Shown: positions 46,348 to 59,674, counted from the first letter of the stretch. The stretch is 64,000 nucleotides of DNA from Ignelater luminosus (GCA_011009095.1 VTPC01001060.1:62001-126000); one strand, 5' to 3'. Program-made: numbers and translations. The notes: generated by a model from the sequence alone, not told the origin.

Positions 46348-48168
46348 ATGGGACCAAAACTAGTAGAGCTTCGTCCCAATCAGAGCCATTTAGACCCGAA
46401 TTTCAATGGCTATAAATTATCACTGGAAAAACTTCCAATTATAAAGGAAGCTCTTCATGTTTCGGTGGATCATGTTTTACCATCAAACGATCAGTATTCT
46501 TTCCTTCATGCTAAACTATTTGGTTTACATAATCATTTAACAGGAGATGTATTCAATGACAATGATTGTGTATATTTTGTGGATAAAAATCAGTGCGTTC
46601 AAAAAGCATCTTTAGATGAATTTGGTGGTTCGATTATATTAACAAAAGTATGGGAGGTACCAGAATTTAAAGAACATAGAGATGGCGATTATAATTTTTC
46701 TTTGAAGTTTGCAAATAAGAATCTAGCTGTAATTTCAAATGGAGCGGGAATGTTATATATTATAGAAACAGGTTCTCGTAATGGCAGTAGTACATGGCAG
46801 TGTGTGTTTTGTGATGAAGTTATAGGTTCTGAAAAGCAATTTATCATACAGGATGTGGTCTATAATGAAGATAAATTACATTGTTTATTATTTTCTGTTG
46901 AACAAGATACTTCAACAAAGAAATGCACTGCAGGTTTACATTGGGTAACATTGGTTCAAGCTGATAATGATAAATCATGGGGTGCAGTTGCACTAAGAGA
47001 ACTCAGTAGTAAAGGGGATCTCTATTATGCCTACTTTGAGCCTAATTGTAATGCAATTTATGCTGTAAGTGATAATGGATGTAGATTTACAGTAGATTCT
47101 GAAAATCCCATTAAAGATGAACCACAATCTGATGCTGCAAATTCAAAATATAAATGGAGCCAAACATATGAAGATATTACCTTAAAGTTCGAATTACCTA
47201 AAGAATATAAAAAAGATGATATAAACATCAAAATAGATTTTAATGAAATTGATGTTAGTTATGAAGATGTTTTATTAAAAGGTAAACTCACACACAGAAT
47301 TAATAAGGATACAACTACTTGGACAGTAACAAATAATATCTTAGAAATAAATTTAAATAAAGCAGAAAATGGAGTAATGTGGTCCGAAGTAGTTGAGGGT
47401 GACCAAACAGGCCAGCTTTCTGTAGATCCAAATATTGTAGAAGAGGCCCATCATAAATTAGGACATTTATGTAATGAAAATGAGGTATTTAATTTAATTC
47501 ATTAGGTTTTCTCAGTTTAATTCTTATAATTTATATTTAGATAACTGAAACGCAGGATGAACAAGGACCAATCTTCAGTAGGCAACAAATAGAAGAATGT
47601 GATTTTGAAGATGACAAATTAGCATTCTTTGAAAGGCTCGATTGTGTTTCACATGAGGTAACACATCGTGCCAATTTAGGTTCACATCATGTACTATTAA
47701 CAGTTAAATTATCAGAAGATCTTCCACCAGCTATGGCTATACGTTATGATGTAGATGCATGCTTATGGCAACCTATAGGAAGCAACGATAACTTTTCTTT
47801 AAATCATGAAGCTACATTATTAGCATTTGGATATGTACAGGTCAGTTAATTTTATATTTATGTGAAAAATTTTTGTCATTGAGAATTTATTTTTGCAGGC
47901 CTCAAAACAGCAAAAAAAGTTTTGCAGTTGTGCACCAGACTTGAATTATTCAGTGATATGTGAATCTACCAGGCATGTATTTATATATAGACAAAATAAA
48001 CCTATTGGAAATGCAGAATTACGTAATCGAACCACTGGCAAACGTTTTGGAACCATTGCACAACAGCAAGTGGTTAACGTGTCTGAAGACGAGATTTTAG
48101 GAATTTTTGCTGCTAATAATGTTTTATTCTTACTTACTGAAAATTCAATTCTCGTTTTAAAATTGTAA
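46348..48168 (+). CDS. NUDCD1: NudC domain-containing protein 1 (NUDCD1/CML66)
   Basis: Exons 46348-47484, 47541-47840 and 47899-48168, all phase-0 junctions with GT/AG ends, give 568 aa (human 583). The start fits the family: an L-D-P-N-F-x-G-Y-K-L-S-L motif lies at residues 15-26, near where human NUDCD1 has it. A CS (p23-like) domain occupies about 268-358 (Y-K-W-S-Q-T to the W-S-E-V segment) between two flanking beta-rich regions, and the C-terminal part holds the conserved R-x-D-V-D-A-x-L-W-Q and A-S-K-x-x-K-K-F motifs. NudC-family proteins act as Hsp90 co-chaperones; NUDCD1 has been linked to the COPI coat. Cytosolic, no signal peptide. The gene converges on SDR39U1, whose stop codon is 169 bases away. 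Confidence 0.95.
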
Positions 48169-48194
48169 AGATTTGTTAACTTTTTTTTCTTTCA

Positions 48195-48220
48195 AATAAA
48201 TGATTTTCTTAATGTTTATT
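48195..48220. promoter_or_regulatory. Crossed poly(A) signals of NUDCD1 and SDR39U1
   Basis: Plus-strand AATAAA at 48195-48200 serves NUDCD1. Minus-strand AATAAA at 48220-48215 serves SDR39U1. Each signal lies beyond the other's expected start of cleavage, so the two 3' UTRs should overlap by some tens of bases. Confidence 0.5.
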
Positions 48221-48336
48221 TTCAATTTTTATTACAGAAAAAAATGCCTATACAGACTATGAAAATATTTAATAATCGATCACAGTTTACATTACAACCA
48301 CAAACAATTGTACTTAAAAGCTTCAACAATAGAAGA

Positions 48337-49399
48337 CTAGATTTCATAAGTGATACTTTTTTTAAGAGCTCGGTTCACTAAATCTTGGCAAGCCGAATGA
48401 ATATCTGGATAAGCAAACTTAAAACCCAATGCTTGTGTGCGTTTTGATAGGACTTTCTGACCTTGTGTCATCATTTTGGCACGTTCTTCGCTAAATACCA
48501 GATTCAAAACCATTTCAGGAAGTGGAAAGATGGCAGGTCGCCATAAAGCTTTTGCAAAAGCCTAAAAACATGTGATTCTTAATATCAACAAAATTCAGAG
48601 TTAAATAATAAATTTTACATCACTAAATTCTTTATTTGTAATAACTTGAGGGGCAACACCATTTATAACTCCTTTTACACCATCTGTTTCAACAGCAAAT
48701 GTTATAAGTCTAACTATATCAGCGACATGTATCCATGGCAAATATTGAGTACCCGAACCAACTGGTCCACCCAATCCCAAATAAAATGGTAAATAGAGCT
48801 GTTTAATCATTCCTCCATCTCTTCCTAATACCACACCACTACGAACTGCAACATGTCTACAATTTACGGTTGGTGAAAGATTCCCAGCCTTTTCCCACTC
48901 GATGCATAATTTCGATAAGAAATCAAAATCACTTAAATCATGAGTGTCTTCTGAATATTCAGCAGTTCGACTAGGTTTATAGATACCTACTCCAGATATA
49001 GAGACAAAAACTGATGGTGGCTGAACTGCATTTTCAATCGCTTTAGCAAGCGCAGCTGTGGTTTTAACACGTGAATTCCACACGTTTTGTTTAAATCCAG
49101 GTGTCCATCGTCTAGTAGGATCCAAAACATTTTGTCCTGCTACATTTACCACAGCAGTTGTACCTGCTGGTAAACCAGTTTGTTGTAAGTCATGCCATGT
49201 CATCCGCTGAGGACCTGGCATACGCGATATAATCTTAACATCGAATTTCCTGCTTTTTAGAAGGCTACATAAGTGAGATCCAATGAATCCTGTACCACCA
49301 CCTATTCATAACATTGTTGTTATTACCTTGGTTAGTATGTTACTATTTAAAAAAAGAAATGCATTACTACAAACCTACAACTACTATTCCTTTGCTCAT
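48337..49399 (-). CDS. SDR39U1: SDR39U1-like NAD(P)-dependent epimerase-family protein
   Basis: Exons 49399-49375, 49301-48619 and 48561-48337 (phase 1, then phase 0) give 310 aa, near the usual 290-320. The Rossmann signature G-G-G-T-G-F-I-G-S spans the first junction (residues 9-17), which confirms the short first exon. V-V-N-V-A-G-Q-N, S-I-S-G-V-G-I-Y and the P-W-I-H-V-x-D stretch are typical of the YfcH/SDR39U1 group, and the last exon is the DUF1731-like tail (A-L-W-R-P, then G-F-x-F). The substrate is unknown for the family. I see no strong mitochondrial signal. It diverges from virilizer with 481 bases between the two ATGs and converges on NUDCD1. Confidence 0.94.
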
Positions 49400-49880
49400 T
49401 GCAATATTACATCACTTTACTTAAGATGCCAAATTTTTTGACCCTATTTCCAACAGCTCAGTATTTGGAGTTTTTTGTAACCAAAAATATTTTTGTTTTT
49501 GACGTTTTAGGTTAGGATTATATAATAATCTCCCTAGAAAAGACCCAATAAACAAAAATATTCCTAAGAAGCTTTTAGTTTGTTTGTAAAAGAAGTGAGG
49601 TTATAAGTACAAACCACAAAATATAAAATATAAAATAATAAATTCTGAAAAAGGGAGAAGATAATTACACGAATCGAAATAAATGAAACGCAATTAACGA
49701 CGAGTCATCGATGTTCATCAAGGATAACAAAGAATCTTGATCTTAATATTCTTATTGAGAATATTGTCTTATAGTAAGTCTTGGTTTATTATGGCAAGAT
49801 TATTTTTACTTAATGTAAAGTGTAATAGACTTTACTTTTATAATATTTACAGTAATTAGCTGTATTGGAAAGAAATCACT
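49400..49880. promoter_or_regulatory. Divergent promoter interval SDR39U1 / virilizer
   Basis: The 481 bases between the two start codons must hold both promoters and 5' UTRs, unless extra noncoding exons lie elsewhere. No TATA box at a sensible distance is clear. Shared regulation of the two genes is possible. Confidence 0.55.
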
Positions 49881-52800
49881 ATGACTGAAACTGTCGATTT
49901 ACTATTCTTCGATACTTTTGCTCATGAAAATAGTGAGGTATTTTAATGTCCATTAAGTATATTTTTAAGTTTAATTCACGCCTATTTTCTAGGAACTTAA
50001 CTTAGATTTAGTACAATTTCCAAAACCTGTATATGTAACTGAAGTTAGAATTATTCCACTTGGAGCTCGAGTACAGGCAGATTTTCCCGGTGGTGTTAGA
50101 TTAGGTGCCACAAATCCAAGTCAATTTTCAATTGAGTTCTTTGTTAATGATTTGGGAAAACCAGGTGCAAGCACCTTTGAAAGTCTCGGTGGCTTTGATT
50201 ATAATCAAAATGGTTGCATTAATTTAGAGTGCGCAACAAATGATTCTGTTAGAAAAATTCCAACAGATGGATTAGTTTTAAGAGGTATTTTCAAATTATG
50301 TAATATATGTATATAAAAGTGGTATATAATTTTGAAAATGTTTCAGGATGGTACACAACAATAACTCTTGCTGTTTATGGTATACTCACATCAAACATAG
50401 CCGAACAAATCATTCAACCAGTAGTTCCACCTGCAATACCCCCTCAAACTAATCCTTTACCTGAAGTGCAGCAAATAATACCGGTCAATACTATTGAAAA
50501 TGAATGGAGTCAAGAAACTATGCAACCAGTACCAATGGAATATACCCAGCAACCTCACCCAGTTCCATACGCAGCACAAACATATGCTGCTACTGAACAG
50601 TTTCCACAGGAATATACAGATTATTATAACGAACCACCAAAAGATCCACGAAGCTATCACAACACACCTGAGTCTGATTGGGATAATAAAAGTAGAGGAC
50701 GTTCAATTGAACGTGATCGTGATAGAGACAGCCGTGATCGACCCAGAGAGGTTGACAGATATCAGGTAAATTAGATGTTGAGTGAATTTTTATTTTGAAC
50801 TCTAATTTTTATCTTCCAGAAGACCGGGAGTTTAGAACGTGAGCATAGTCGTGTCGAAAATGATCGTCGTGATAGGGATAGAGATAGAGATAGACATTAC
50901 AGTACTAGATCACACAGTCAAGATAGAGATAGACAGTCAAGAGAATTTAGAGAAACAAGCAGGGATAGAGAACGTGACAGAGAAAGGGATCGTGATTGGG
51001 AACACGAGCATGCACCAAACTTTGATTTCAGAGAACATCCAGAAAAAGATTGGGATCGAGATAGAGATAGGGATAGGGATCGTAATTACAAACATCAAGA
51101 TAATTATCGTCGTACATATGGTCGTGATGATAGGGAAGAGATAAGAAAGAGACCACGTACTCCACCAATGAATTCACCTAAGAGACCTCATACACCTCAT
51201 AGCCACACTGAACGTAAAGAACTTTCACCAGTAGAAGTTGAAAGCTTTTCCGAGGAAGAATTTAATTCAGAGAAACAGAGAAAGGAATGGGATGGGCAAA
51301 ATAATAATAGAAAAAATTCACCTAAGGAAAATCAAGAAACACAATCACCGATGAACGAAGAAGCTTTGCATATGGATGTAGAAGAATTTGAACCTATTTT
51401 GAGTGATGAAGATATTTTAGATGATTCAGAACACTTCCAAGATTTAGATTATGATTATACAGCATATACTAATAATGATGATTTGATAAAGTTGTTTGTT
51501 CCGGGAACAACGCCTATCCAGAAGTACAAAAAGAAACCAGTATTTAATGTGACAGATGAAAAAATTGAAATTAGTGAATCTTTGAAGTCCGTTATCAATA
51601 TTTCAGATGACTTTTTCAGGTAATGTTTTTGTTTTGTATCAATTTTTACTTGTTCTTTATGGGATTGCGAAGGTCTCCCTCTGAGGCCCTAGACATGGTA
51701 ATGGAATTGCTAAAGCTGAGGCCTCAAGTGGCAGTTCTTCTGCCTGAGATTGTACCCCTGGGCAGACTAACCTGTTTATTTTGTAGATTGTCGTTAAAGC
51801 AAAAATCATTATGACTCTGATAATGATCCAGTAACAATTTTCCAAATAGTATTTACTTTGCAAGTCAAATCATTAAGAGTAAACCTTGAAAATTGCAATC
51901 ATTTAAAATTTATCTTCCCATAGCTCTTCCTTTTTATTTAGATATAAGATGATAATACTAACAAGACACAAGAAGCTGTCATTCATGGCGTTTTAACAAT
52001 ATCATTACGATTTATAAAATAGAGGAGTAAGTATGTATGCTAAGTTTGATCCTTCTAGCTCTTCTTGTTATTGCAATTAAAAACCAAAACTAGTACAATG
52101 ATCGATACCAGTCGAAAACTTCCTCCATTGTCTTCAATTGTCTTTAGGAGTTGCTAAAAAACATCATTTTCAGGGTCAAGAAAATTAAGCCAAAACTAGT
52201 ACAACAAAAGATTTTTAGTTGTGGATGTCATCATCATACGAGCAAATCTATTTGCTCAGTTTTAGCATAACCTCTTAGAATCGACTTTTATCCATAAAGT
52301 ATAAAAGTTTCACGTTTATCGTTCAATATACTGTAGTCAAAGGCAATCTGGGAAGCTATGAATTTGTTAAAAAACAAAAAAAACATATACAGAGAATAAC
52401 TTGCTCATTTATTTATTTTTATTAGCAATCAGAATAAATTGCATAACATCCTATTTTGCAATAATGCAATGACTAAGAAGCTTCCACTCTGTATTAACGT
52501 GACAAGATACCCTCCACTGATGGTATCACTTAGCCTTCCCTCAGGTCATCTGGCCAGTCTTTTCACACTTTTCTCAAGTGATGTTGTTCTAGTAGCGGTG
52601 GTGACAGTGTATTTGAGTGATTTTCCAGTTTTTCGTGATGTTTAACACTTCTAGTTTTGATGACTTCTTGTATAAGTGGCACTTGAAGATCATTGTGTAG
52701 CGTCTGACTAGATACATACATACCAAGGTGCATTGGTTAGCATATGCAGAATTTTAGGTTGGCTTCTTTGTATCATAGCTATACTGGATTTGCTATAGTT

Positions 52801-55800
52801 CTATTCCATAAGTCCAAATTGGCATAATAATTACCTTATACAGTGTGTCCACATTTCGATGCTCACTATTGGGATCTCGGAAATTAAGAGATACGAAGTC
52901 AGTTAAATTAGAAGAAATTTGGCTATCTTGGAGATCAATTTACTTATGCTTTTGCTTTTCAAAAAAGTTCACGGCTCACTAGATATTTGCTAAAAACGAA
53001 ATTATCTTAGTTGTTTTAAAGTAAAACATCTCAGGAATGAGCAAAGATAGAAAAGAACAGCAAAGAGGGCGTTTTAGAGAATTTACTCTGAAACACAAAA
53101 AAATTATTTTCGCAATTGTCATTTGTTTTGCTTCGGTGGTGCAACGTAAATCCAAATTTTCTCTAATGGAACGCCTGCTTGATTTCCATATTACTGAACA
53201 GTACGCCTCAAATGCTTTTCAGTGATGCATGGTTTGACATAGCTATTCTTTTGTTTTACCGAGTTATGAAGTGCAAATCATTTTTTATCATAGTGTACCA
53301 TGACATCTAACACACAAAGTCGTGGATTTTTACCAAATAAATTCATTTGTTATGCAAAAATTGCTAAAACAAAATAAATACCTTTTAAGGTGTGAATGCT
53401 CAGTAAAGTATCTTAAAAGCGTCTTTTTTCTTGTTTTAGCAATTGTTACATAACAAATGTAATTTATATGACAAAAATCAATGATTTTCATATGTTTAAA
53501 GCCATGGCATGCTTTTTATTTAAAACAAAAAATAAGACGATTTCGTTTTTAGCAAATATCTAGTAAGCTGTGAACTTTTTTGAAAAAACAAAAGCGTAAG
53601 TAAATTGATCTCCAAAATAGCCAAATTTCTTCTAATTTAACTGACTTTGTAACTCTTACAATTTCTGAGATTCCAATAGTGAGCATCGAAATGTGGACAT
53701 GCTGTATATAGTATAAGTTTGTTTTCTAGTGATAGTTTGGATTTTCTCCCTATTAACCAGTATATTTCTTTAATCTTTAAATCAAACTGTTTTCTTTTTT
53801 TTTTGAAACATGTTCTCTTCACATGACTCGGGTGTCCATATGGAATCCCAGGTATTTCGTAATTTCGGCATGGAGTATTTCAATGTTATTTAAATATATA
53901 GAGGGACACTGAGCTCTTCCTAGAGTGACGTCTACATGATTTGATTTATTTTCGTTGATTTTGATTTTCCATTTGGTTAGCCAGGCTTGCAGTTCATCTA
54001 GGTGATTTTGGACTTTATTAGAGGCTACTGTTGGGTCTTTGTTGGTGGCAAAGGATGACTGTATCATCTGCAAATGTTCTGGTAGTTGTTTCTCCATGTG
54101 TTGACAAATCAGTTGTGTAAAGTATATAAAGGACAGGGCCCAAGACACTACCTTGGGGCACTCCGGCTTTGATGGCATAAGTTCCGGTGACCTCTTCATT
54201 CACTTTGGTTCTATACTCGCGGTCTGACAGGTAGGATTTCAAAATATTGTAGTACTTCAGCAGGAAGAGCTCTTTGATTTTATACAGGAGACCCTGGTGC
54301 TAGCCTGACACATCTAAGAATACTGATGTGCAGTCGAGTTTTTGTTCAAATGCTTGGTTGATCAAGTGAATTTACTGGACGGTTGAATGACCTTGGCGAA
54401 ATCCAAATTGGTGGAATAGAATCCAGTCTTCAGGAGGTATATCAGCATTTATCCTTTGGAGTAGAAGTCTTTCCAACACCTTAGATATTATAGGTAGCTA
54501 GCTTATTGGTCGATATGATGATACTTCATTCGGGTTCTTTCCTGGTTTAGGTATTAAAATTGTTTCGGCAGTTTTGAGCATTTTGGGCCAAAATTTTAAT
54601 CTTAGGATAGCATTGTAGATGTAGGTGAGTAGCTTTATTCCTTTCCTAGGTAACTTATGCAGCATTTTTGGTGTTATGCCATCAAAACCAGGGGCTTTTC
54701 TCTGTTGTTCAGGAAGCTAACGTCTTTTTGTACTTTGTTGGGAGTAAAGGTTTTATTTTGGGGAATGTTGGAAATGTGCCTCTCAATTTCATCATTCGAT
54801 TCCTAATTGATCATTGGATGAAAACACAGCAGCAAGATGTTCCGCAAGGAGTTTTGCTTTCTCTTGATCGTTACAGGCCTATTCAGCATTGGGAAGTGTT
54901 GAGTTTCTTATGAGAGCAATATGTGTTTTTTGGTTTTTCTTAGATTTCATGGGTTTCCAGATTTAATTGTCATATCGATTTAATTTAGTAATGTAATCAG
55001 TAAAGGAATTTCATGAAGATTTTTGTGTTTTACTTTTAGGTGATTACTAATGCAATTAAATATAGTTTTATCTGCTGGAGCCTGGGTTTGATGCCACCTC
55101 GCTCTTGCTTTTCTGAACATTTTACTCTTGAAATAAAGAATTTTGGAACACTTTTTATTATTAGATTTAAGTTATAGAGTATTGCTCTGTAAACTATTAT
55201 TATTATTATTATTACTACATATTTAAAAAAAGAATAGCAGTAGTATTTATTATTTTCTTTTTAGATCCAGCATTACCAAGTATACCTTAAGTGAATTTGA
55301 AAAACTAAACACAGAAATCAAAGAAGAATTCATACATTTATGTGAAAAGATCATGTCCACTATTGGTGAAACCGAACATTTCTATGATATAGTTAAGTTA
55401 TACACACTAACAAAGGACTCGTCTACCTTGAAAGACACTGACAAAGAACTAGTTACTCAGATAGGATCCATAACTGAAACGCTCATGGACTGGTTACAAA
55501 TTGCATTAGATTTTGGAATGGCAAATACACAGAATCAACCTGCATATAAAATCAGACATATTAAATGTGGAGTTCGTCTAGCAGATTGGTGTTGTGGCAG
55601 TATCGAATTTATACAATTACTTTGGAACAGAAACTATTACATTCATGAAGTCTTATTAAGTTTATACAATCAAGAATATATGGCTCTATCAATAAAATTA
55701 ATGATTTTGCATGCGTTGGATACATACATTTTGCATAAACCAGCAATCGAACGTTTTGTTTTGGGAAAAGCTAACATTTCAAAAGAAAATGGTTTCTTTG

Positions 55801-58800
55801 ATGCACTTCCATTCTCTAAACAAAATGGATATAAAACACTTATTGAAATCATACAAGAAAATCCATCAGTTCGATTAAAATTTTCTTTGCAATCTATTTT
55901 AATGAAACTGAATATTTATGAGGTGCTATATAAGCTACATGGAACAGTAGCAAAACTTCGCCATAACAATAATAAAAATATCAGTGATAATATTAATTTA
56001 ATTGTCAAATCGTTGGATCAGATTTTACATATGTATCAAAGTGGACCATTTATTGTATCGCAGCCAAAGAGATTTCTACCGGTATCAGCACAGTTCGAAA
56101 TTAATCGCATGGAAACAAAAAATGTATTTATTAATTTGTTTCAAATGCAAAATTTACTGAATTGTTTCATTGTATTATTGACACTTCCAAATACAATGAA
56201 CATATCATCTGTGAAAACTCCTATATTCGAACTATTATCCGAATTAATCTCAACTGCTGATGGTTTAAATTATTTATATGATAATGAAGAAAATATCAAT
56301 GTACTTTTAAAGTGTCTACTTCAGCAGCAGAATGATGAATATTCAATGCCATATTCAATGGAGACAAAAGCACATATGTTAGGATTACAAATCGCTTATA
56401 AATTGCAAGCTGCATATCATATTGACTGTTTATTAGATATCGGTGAAAAATATAAGTTTGATTGCGATGCATCTGAAGTAATAGATCAGCTACATGCATT
56501 ATATTGCTTGACATTTTCTAATATTGGAAAGATTTCATGTAGTAACGTATTAAGTTTCCAGAACAATATTAAATGTTTGTTACAATTTCTGGATATTTTA
56601 AATGTTAAAGAGAAATCTGATGCACAATTAACAAAAATCAAAAAATCACCTGGAATCGGTTACATAATTGATCTCATAACTTTTACAATCACCTACAATA
56701 ATTTTAATGTTAATCTCCTTCAGAATTATTCAAAACAATTTTTATATATCATAAATCAAGATTTATTTGAACCATCAGTTACTGTGAAGATTAACGAATT
56801 TGCTCCATACGTAAGACCTTTCGAAACTTTAACGTTACTTAATTACGATAATATAAGTCCTATCGTTGAAATGATTAACAGACATGTTGATTCTGTTACA
56901 TCATATCCTGGTCAGCTAATTACATGCTTGAGAATTCTTCAACATTTGGGAATATCAAAATATGCAGCAAAAACTTCAATATATGAAAATCCATTAAATA
57001 ACTACATAGAATTGAAATACAAGCACGTTATAATTCAGTTATATTCCATGGATGGCGTAGCAATTTTAACAAAGATTTTACAAAAGATTTGTGAACATTA
57101 TGAACAACCCACTTTACATACGACAACTTTTGTCTCAAATCAAGCTATTTATATCATAAATACAATACAACCGTGCATCGATTTATTGAAACAAATGTTA
57201 ACCTACGTCATTCAATGTAGGAATACAAATTTTAAAGATTTAACAACAATCCCAACTTTATTACAGACATATAATTTACTGAGATCATTCCCTAGTAGCT
57301 CGCCTGTATATAGCACAGCGAAGAAATTATGTGAAAAACTCATTGATACATTATTAGTTTATACCCAACCAATATCTGATGAAGTAAATGAAAAAGATTC
57401 ATTGAGTAAGACATTATGGACTTTAATGTGTGGAGAAGTAATCAAATATACAAATTCATCCCCTTACACATTTATAACAGGTTTATTGATTTTCTCTGAG
57501 CTTCTTCCATTACCACTTCCAATACAAACACGTGAACCTCTAACCACAGAAGAAGTTTCTTGGGCAGTAAACTTGCGTAAATTATGGTCAGCCCATTTAC
57601 ATGCTTATACCAACAATATTCAAGAACTAATTAATCGAATGTGCACTTCCACTCATCCTCCACTCTTAAATTTATTAAGAAAAGTTTGCATACAATTAGC
57701 CGATTTGGCTGCAAATTCCGCTATAATGATTGCAAGAGGTATACTTGATACAGTTCATACAGGATTAACAACGGAAGAAGATCTCAATCAGCCTTGCAGT
57801 GGAAATACTGCACGATTATTAAATCTTCTTGCATGTTTGGTTACACATAATTCTTTAAAATGTGCAGTATTACATTTATTATATCCGAATAACCCTAACA
57901 TATCAAAGGGTGATGAGAAATATGCAGGTTTATTGCAGACATTTGCGAGAATTGTGAATGTTACTAGCAATGTGAATTCTCATATTCAAGCGCAAGAATG
58001 CATTTTAAGTATTATACAAAGTTTGTGCGATACAGAAATAACTTTATTACAAAATGCCACGAGTGACAAAACTGAAATTAGTCAAGAAGTTTATTTAGCA
58101 AATTCACTACCAACAAAAGAATGTTTATTAACGTTTATTTCAATGATAACCGATCATTTAGTGGCTGAGAATTCTTTTGTAACGTATCTCCCGATTTTAA
58201 GATCTTTAATGCTGTTGACGGAACATGATTATGGATTCTATCATTTAAGGGAACATCTAAATAAAAAGACTGAACCATTTGTTAATATTTTAAATAAATT
58301 GGTGGAAAATTTCTCAAAAGATAATGAAGAATGTTTGTCAACGCTAAATACCCTAACGGAATTTTTAAGAATTTCTATGACTCCTGAAGAAATTGCCGAA
58401 TCAATGAATTTAAGAACCATAAAAATGTCACTTGGTGAAGTTAAAGCCTTGATTGGGTGGAAGCAAGAGAGTTCTGAAGAAAATAAAATTCATCCGTTAC
58501 TTCAACTTCAGGAATTGTTAAAGGTAAATTTATAAAATAGAGAAGTTTATTCGTCCGATTTGAGTTATAAAAGACAGTCATTTACAAAAATTCTATTTAA
58601 CAGAAAACCATTCGAGAAGATAAAACATTCGATAACTATCTACTGGAGGGAGTCACAAATATCATAAACATATTAAATAAGGAAGCAAGTGAATCAAAGG
58701 AAACATACACGGAACCACTTCTACCTGCTCCAGGTTCTCTACTTATACAGTTTGCTGGTCGACCCATCTTTACCTTATCTGATGTTGCTGATGAACAACT

Positions 58801-59497
58801 TACATCAGCCTATTGGCTTTCAGCTCCGACTGATGAAGGTAGCGGCGACATAGAGAATGTATGGTATTTGTAACTTCCATGGTTATTTGTCATTACTAAT
58901 ATTGATGTTTGCAGGTAACATGTGACTTGAGTGAAATGTGTCGTTTACACTTACCGTCTGAAGTAAATCTAATACGTGAAGTTGAAAAGTTGTGTCGAAT
59001 TTATCCTTCGAATAATACAGAGCAAGACGATTCAAAAGCAAAAGGAAGTGATGTTCAAAAAGATAAGAACAAAAAAACTTTTGGTAATATGATTAATATA
59101 TAAAATGATTATTTGAAATGAAAGATTTCCTCTTATAGTAACTCCTATGGCACGGCGTGGTTTTCCTCGTGCTATACAAGCAAGAGCAGATTTATTCAGA
59201 TCAAGACCACCAAATACATCTCGCCCACCTTCTTTGCATGTTGATGATTTTGTTGCACTTGAAACTTGCGGTGCTCAACCAACAGGACCTACGGGTTATA
59301 ATAAAATTAGTAGAGAGCTTTTAGCTACCTCACGAGTGGCTCGAGGTACACGAGGAAGATCTTTTATTACATCTGAGAGAGCAGTGCAATACCGACAGAT
59401 GTAAGTTGTTTAAGTCATGCGGTTAGTATTAGATAGGATTTATTTAACTTTTAGGTCATGGTGGGGTGCTGGTTTAGGTAGAGGACCGTACCAATGA
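49881..59497 (+). CDS. vir: Protein virilizer (VIRMA), m6A methyltransferase complex scaffold
   Basis: Nine exons: 49881-49937, 49993-50284, 50347-50765, 50820-51619, 55265-58523, 58604-58858, 58915-59083, 59139-59400, 59455-59497. Phases agree and sum to 1851 aa (Drosophila Virilizer is about the same). The N-terminal Vir_N domain is unmistakable (L-L-F-F-D-T-F-x-H, then V-R-I-I-P-L-G-x-R-V and F-P-G-G-V-R-L-G-A-T-N-P). Residues about 230-365 are an Arg/Asp-rich low-complexity segment, followed by an acidic region. Exon 5 encodes 1086 residues of helical-repeat-like sequence. The C-terminus has an Arg-rich R-R-G-F-P-R stretch. The nuclear protein holds the METTL3/METTL14, WTAP and related subunits together for mRNA m6A; in flies it acts in Sxl splicing and sex determination. 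Intron 4 (3.6 kb) contains transposons; the other introns are 55-80 bp. The last exon encodes only 14 residues. Confidence 0.97.
52430..55130 (-). mobile_element. Jockey-like non-LTR retroposon relic, 5'-truncated
   Basis: Minus-strand reverse-transcriptase blocks are readable from about 55.1 kb down: a linker (A-E-H-L), then I-P-K-P-G-K, Y-R-P-I-S, F-G-F-R-x-G-H-S-T, G-V-P-Q-G-S-V-L-G-P and the catalytic F-A-D-D-T. The post-RT stretch (K-Y-L-G-F) continues below 53.8 kb, and below 52.84 kb the typical end of this ORF2 reappears (T-L-H-N-D-L, V-P-x-I-x-E-V). It is broken by frameshifts and stops, lacks the endonuclease part and is cut by the element at 52841-53704. It lies antisense in virilizer intron 4. 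Confidence 0.85.
52841..53704. mobile_element. Long-inverted-repeat (foldback-type) DNA element, 864 bp
   Basis: The ends CAGTGTGTCCACATTTCG and (reverse strand) CAGCATGTCCACATTTCG begin inverted arms that match over about 170-180 bp. An inner pair (about 53311-53380 with 53430-53500) is also inverted, so most of the element can fold back, with an unpaired insert of about 200 bp in the left half. A TATA duplication flanks it (52837-52840, 53705-53708). Removing the element and one TATA restores a continuous retroposon reading at that point. No transposase; non-autonomous. Superfamily unknown to me. Confidence 0.88.
55196..55216. repeat. (ATT)n microsatellite
   Basis: About six ATT units just before the virilizer exon-5 acceptor. 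Confidence 0.8.
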
Positions 59498-59674
59498 AAA
59501 CCAATGCAAGTTTTATTTCAAGTATTTGAGTTGAAATTCTTCCTCATATATTGTGACTTCTTGAAAATATTTACTTGTACGTTACTATAGTCGTGTTGTT
59601 ACTTTCTAACATACAACAAACTAGCTGTTTATTTAATGTTAAGTATTTTTTTATGTTTAAACGTTTGAAATTAT

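Noticed and set aside
50839-51144. Ile/Val/Glu-rich ORF in another frame of virilizer exon 4
   Set aside because: It is the shifted reading of the Arg-Asp repeats; the host frame is clearly the real one.
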